In this document: piece after piece, positions 5,378 to 7,850 of the stretch
Numbering within the stretch: the stretch's first letter is position 1
Layout: every line of letters begins with the position of its first letter
NCBI GenBank assembly: GCA_020627645.1
Contig: JAHDGN010000138.1
Coordinates: 1 to 7,850, forward strand
DNA: 7,850 nt
Source: Akkermansiaceae bacterium
Lineage (GTDB): Bacteria; Verrucomicrobiota; Verrucomicrobiia; Verrucomicrobiales; Akkermansiaceae
Direction: 5' to 3'
The notes under the pieces: model-generated
The model's database searches: none
Seen by the model: only the letters and a program-made list of their open reading frames with translations
What the model was told of the DNA's origin: nothing
Translations under genes and position numbers: made by a program

Positions 5378-7698
5378 CAGACTTGTTGAATTTTTTTAAT
5401 TGGGAGCCAAAAGGGCGAATCTGCAGAGGTGACGAGTGCGTGGGTTTCGTTCATTTCACCGATGCGAACGATTTGTCCTCCGAGGAGGGGGGGGTAGTCC
5501 CAGTTTGGGGTTCCGGCGGTGGGTTCGCGGGGAACCTCTTCGGCAACGATCATGAATTGATCTCCGGAATAATCATTGTTTTGTCTCCAAGCCGAAGTGG
5601 CGAGGAGGATAGTGGCGACGGCAATGAGGGCAAATCCGGGCCAGCGCGGAAGGGTGATGAATTTTCGGGTTCCTAGGTATAGAAAAGCGAGTAGCCAGAA
5701 AATCGAGGCGAGGAGAATCCATTGATCTGGGCGCAGGTCGAAGAGGCGGGGTCGGAGAGACGAGGTTTGGCCCTGGCGCTCGCAAATATCCTTCATTAGA
5801 TCTCGGGTTTTAGAATCGAGTGGGTCTAGGAGAAGAGCGGTGTGGCAAGAGGCACGGGCTCGAAGAAGGTTGTTTGAGGAAAGGTGAGCTTGGGCGAGAT
5901 TGAAATGGAGGGTTGGGCTATCGGGGGTTGATTTGAGGAGTTCTTGATATTGAGTGATCGCTTGGGGGTAGTTGCTGTCGTTAAAGTGAGAGTTGGCTTC
6001 TTCCAGGGAGGTTGCCCTTAGGTTCGGGAGGAGGCAGAGGATGAGGATGGAGAGCTTGGTGAGATGTTTCGCAAGGGAGGGAAAGTCGATTGCTGAGATT
6101 TGAGCTGAGAATGATGATTCGGCGTGATTTCTGAGGGCCTCGGCGAGCTCAGGTTGCTTGAGATGGTCAGCGACTTCGTGTGCAGTTGCACCGTGGGGGA
6201 GGCCGAGTTTGTATCTGAGGATGGGGAGGAGGCGATTGTCGATGGTGTCGGGTGAGCCTTTTCCTGATTGGAACTCTGCGATGACTTTTTTGAGTTCCCG
6301 GTTTTGCTTTTCGGCTTCTGGGTCTTTCGAGTCGAGTCGTTTTTTTGCGAGTCCGAGGAGGAAGGGGAGGAAGGGGGAAAAGGCAAAGGTGGCAAAAATG
6401 GCAGGATGAAGATTGAGGAGGACTGGGCGTGTGATGGATGGAGCGAGTTGGGTCAGGGGGGTGAGGGCTGTGGAATGATCGGTGAATCCAGCCAGAGTGT
6501 GGGAGTTGGTGATGTCGTGATAGTCCCATTGGTCGCTTGCGGTGTTGAAGGTGGCGAGGGTGAGTGCTGGGAGGGTAGGAACTTTTCCTGTGGGTCTGAG
6601 GGTTTGGGTATATCCGGCGCGCCAATTGAGGTAATTGTCCCCTTGATATTCCTCGAAATCGGCGTCAATCGAGGGGAATCCAGGTTTTGCGAAGTCCCAA
6701 TTTTTTCGGAGGTTTGGGTTTCCTTTGCCGGAGACTGACACGTCAATTTGGAATGGTTGGGATGGGGTAGGTAGGTTGGGGACGGTGTAGGACTCGAATT
6801 CCCAGGTGCCGATGAGTCCGGTGTCAATGGCCTGGTTGTTGGTGAGTGGTGGAATTGGGGAGACGTTGATTTCGAAGGGAATGGTGTGGGTTAATCTGGC
6901 GGAAATTCGGGCTGATTGTCCGATGGTCGCGCTCAGGGTGCCGGTTGCTTTGCCGACCTTGGTGAGGTAGAGGCGGGAGCGGTAGGTTCTGGTGAGTACG
7001 AAATCAGAATCGATTTCGGGAAATTCTTCACCGCTGACGGTTTCGTCTTTGAAGATGTTTTCGCGCGACGCACCAAAAAAGATGCTCACTGAGCCTGAGT
7101 TGTAGAAGTAGTCTGAGGGAACGGGCATGCGACCACGACCTTTGGTGAAGCGGTGCCATTGCGCTCCGTCGAGTCGGTTGGATGGGATGGAAAAATAGGG
7201 ACGCGAGCGAATGGATTCGGCTGAGACCGCAAGAGTGAAGGTGACGTCGATGGCTTCACCCAGGTGTGCGTTTTTTGGGGGGTGTGGATTTCCGTTCCAG
7301 AGGACCTTTAGGGTCGATCGGTCGCTGGGAGCTTGGTTTTCGGTGACCGTGATGTCGGGGAGGCGAATGAAGAATTGTTTGCTTTCGAGAGTGATGGGGA
7401 TGGGAGGGAATTCGATGAGACCTGGTGAGGTGGCGATGAATTCGAGGGTGTTTTCGTTGTAGACTTCCTGGTTGAAGGACATCCGTGGAAGACGCCCTTT
7501 GCGGAAACTCAGCCAGGTAATCTTGGGATGTTTTGGAAGTTCGCCGAGTTGCATTTCGGCTTTGGTGATAATTTCAATCCGAGTGGTACGATTGGTCGCG
7601 ATCTGAGATGGCAGCTCACGGACTTCGTAGAATTGTCCGTTGCTGGTGCTTGGGACGAGGATGAATAGGATTGAGAGCAGTTTGATGAGTTTGCCCAT
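5374..7698 (-). CDS. BatD-BatE fusion protein (oxygen-tolerance family plus TPR/SH3-like module)
   Basis: Bat proteins belong to MoxR/VWA-linked membrane complexes associated with aerotolerance and envelope stress. The N-terminus is a signal peptide (about 1-20), followed by a beta-rich periplasmic region (about 22-420) of BatD type, a membrane segment (about 430-450) and a cytoplasmic helical stretch (about 451-545). A second hydrophobic segment (about 547-559) looks like a signal peptide and begins a BatE-like part: TPR repeats (about 563-630, with EANSHFNDSNYPQAITQY and HFNLAQAHLSSNN), two membrane segments (about 658-676 and 685-703) and a small SH3-like tail (about 708-774). BatD and BatE are normally separate proteins of very roughly 550-600 and 250 residues, which together match this length. 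The ATG at 7698 is chosen because it opens the signal peptide. It lies seven bases after the upstream stop, and the gene overlaps the pseudoprotease gene by four bases. BatD assignment is good; BatE assignment rests on domain order. Confidence 0.8.
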   Translation of the reverse strand: MGKLIKLLSILFILVPSTSNGQFYEVRELPSQIATNRTTRIEIITKAEMQLGELPKHPKITWLSFRKGRLPRMSFNQEVYNENTLEFIATSPGLIEFPPIPITLESKQFFIRLPDITVTENQAPSDRSTLKVLWNGNPHPPKNAHLGEAIDVTFTLAVSAESIRSRPYFSIPSNRLDGAQWHRFTKGRGRMPVPSDYFYNSGSVSIFFGASRENIFKDETVSGEEFPEIDSDFVLTRTYRSRLYLTKVGKATGTLSATIGQSARISARLTHTIPFEINVSPIPPLTNNQAIDTGLIGTWEFESYTVPNLPTPSQPFQIDVSVSGKGNPNLRKNWDFAKPGFPSIDADFEEYQGDNYLNWRAGYTQTLRPTGKVPTLPALTLATFNTASDQWDYHDITNSHTLAGFTDHSTALTPLTQLAPSITRPVLLNLHPAIFATFAFSPFLPFLLGLAKKRLDSKDPEAEKQNRELKKVIAEFQSGKGSPDTIDNRLLPILRYKLGLPHGATAHEVADHLKQPELAEALRNHAESSFSAQISAIDFPSLAKHLTKLSILILCLLPNLRATSLEEANSHFNDSNYPQAITQYQELLKSTPDSPTLHFNLAQAHLSSNNLLRARASCHTALLLDPLDSKTRDLMKDICERQGQTSSLRPRLFDLRPDQWILLASIFWLLAFLYLGTRKFITLPRWPGFALIAVATILLATSAWRQNNDYSGDQFMIVAEEVPREPTAGTPNWDYPPLLGGQIVRIGEMNETHALVTSADSPFWLPIKKIQQVW
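5487..5494. repeat. Eight-base G/C homopolymer inside the fusion gene
   Basis: A run of eight G on the + strand (eight C in the coding strand) lies in the SH3-like tail of the BatD-BatE fusion, encoding the YPPLL segment near residues 735-739. Homopolymers of this length can slip during replication. A frameshift here would remove or change the last roughly 35 residues and could uncouple the downstream GTGA junction. Confidence 0.6.
6013..6072 (-). other. Internal signal-peptide-like segment marking the BatD/BatE junction
   Basis: Residues 543-562 of the fusion protein read as a basic stretch (K544 and K548), a hydrophobic core (LSILILCLLP) and an alanine-containing end (LRA) before the TPR region. 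This has the form of a signal peptide in mid-protein. The natural reading is that a once separate batE, with its own signal peptide, became joined in frame to batD. In the present protein the segment would act as a transmembrane helix, or might be cleaved by signal peptidase. Confidence 0.55.
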
Positions 7699-7705
7699 GT
7701 GTGGT

Positions 7706-7850
7706 TCAGTGATCTTTTCCTGGGGGGACGTATGGACGGTTTTTACGGCGGAGGCGGTTGAGGAGTCTTCCTCGGAGATCTTTCGCTTCGTTTTCAGACC
7801 TACGGAGGTCGTTTTCGTGGCCAGATTTTCCTTTTCCTGATTGGTCGCCT
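7706..7850 (-). CDS. 3' end of an upstream gene, possibly a Bat-type VWA/TPR protein
   Basis: On the minus strand a frame is open from the window edge (first full codon at 7849) to TGA at 7708-7706, giving 47 residues. The peptide is hydrophilic and charged, with RRSENEAKDLRGRLLNRLRR and then an ending in YVPPGKDH. A short helix with a Leu-Leu-x-x-Leu-Arg pattern before a tail ending in Lys-Asp plus an aromatic or His resembles the C-termini I recall from Bat VWA/TPR (BatB/BatC-like) proteins. Codon endings are rich in C and A, as in the other minus-strand genes. It stops seven bases before the fusion gene's ATG, so it is probably the preceding operon member. The fragment is too short for a firm family call. 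Confidence 0.55.
   Translation of the reverse strand, partial: GDQSGKGKSGHENDLRRSENEAKDLRGRLLNRLRRKNRPYVPPGKDH

Noticed and set aside
6167..6827. Alternative minus-strand frames inside the BatD-BatE gene
   Set aside because: They give biased Ser/Pro/Arg/His peptides, while the main frame is continuous from signal peptide to SH3-like tail.
7699..7848. N-terminal extension of the BatD-BatE frame up to the window edge
   Set aside because: The frame is open upstream of the ATG at 7698, but the residues are Ser/Thr/Lys-rich without structure. A signal peptide starts exactly at that ATG, and another frame shows a plausible gene end there.
1..7850. Mobile element, CRISPR, tRNA or rRNA content
   Set aside because: I saw no transposase or integrase motifs, direct repeat arrays, terminal inverted repeats or tRNA-like cloverleaf; nearly all bases are coding.

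Overview
The window suggests a Gram-negative-type bacterium of the Verrucomicrobiota / Planctomycetes / Bacteroidetes kind. I favour Verrucomicrobiota, from a membrane-anchored GH75 chitosanase-like protein, a batD-batE fusion and very divergent periplasmic trypsin-like proteins. That placement is inference; no rRNA or other marker gene is present. The DNA has a strong strand asymmetry: the + strand is G-rich (about 2 G per C) whichever strand is coding.

Layout. One gene runs rightward (8-1357) and encodes a membrane-anchored protein with a coiled-coil stalk and a GH75 chitosanase-like domain. It converges, across 45 bases, on a compact leftward operon that fills the rest of the window. In transcription order the operon holds: the 3' end of an upstream gene (7850-7706), probably a Bat-type VWA/TPR protein; a 774-residue BatD-BatE fusion (7698-5374); a 564-residue protein made of two degenerate trypsin-like domains with a PDZ domain (5377-3683); and a 744-residue protein with one intact serine-protease domain, a PDZ domain, then a degenerate trypsin-like domain with its own PDZ (3637-1403). 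Spacings are 7 bases, a 4-base GTGA overlap and 45 bases, so co-transcription is very likely.

How the genes may work together. Bat proteins are membrane/periplasmic partners of MoxR-type AAA+ ATPases, and in Bacteroides they are linked to aerotolerance and envelope stress. The two trypsin-like proteins carry signal peptides and would act on the same, periplasmic, side of the membrane. Only one of the four trypsin-like domains keeps His-Asp-Ser. In both proteins the C-terminal pseudoprotease domain appears to be interrupted by a PDZ domain placed before the strand that normally carries the nucleophile. The candidate new system here is therefore a Bat membrane complex encoded with one active HtrA-like protease and a catalytically dead, co-encoded partner. 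The architecture is read from the sequence; the functional link is inference from gene order.

No tRNA, rRNA, CRISPR array, insertion sequence or convincing rho-independent terminator was seen. No stretch above 300 bases lacks a gene.
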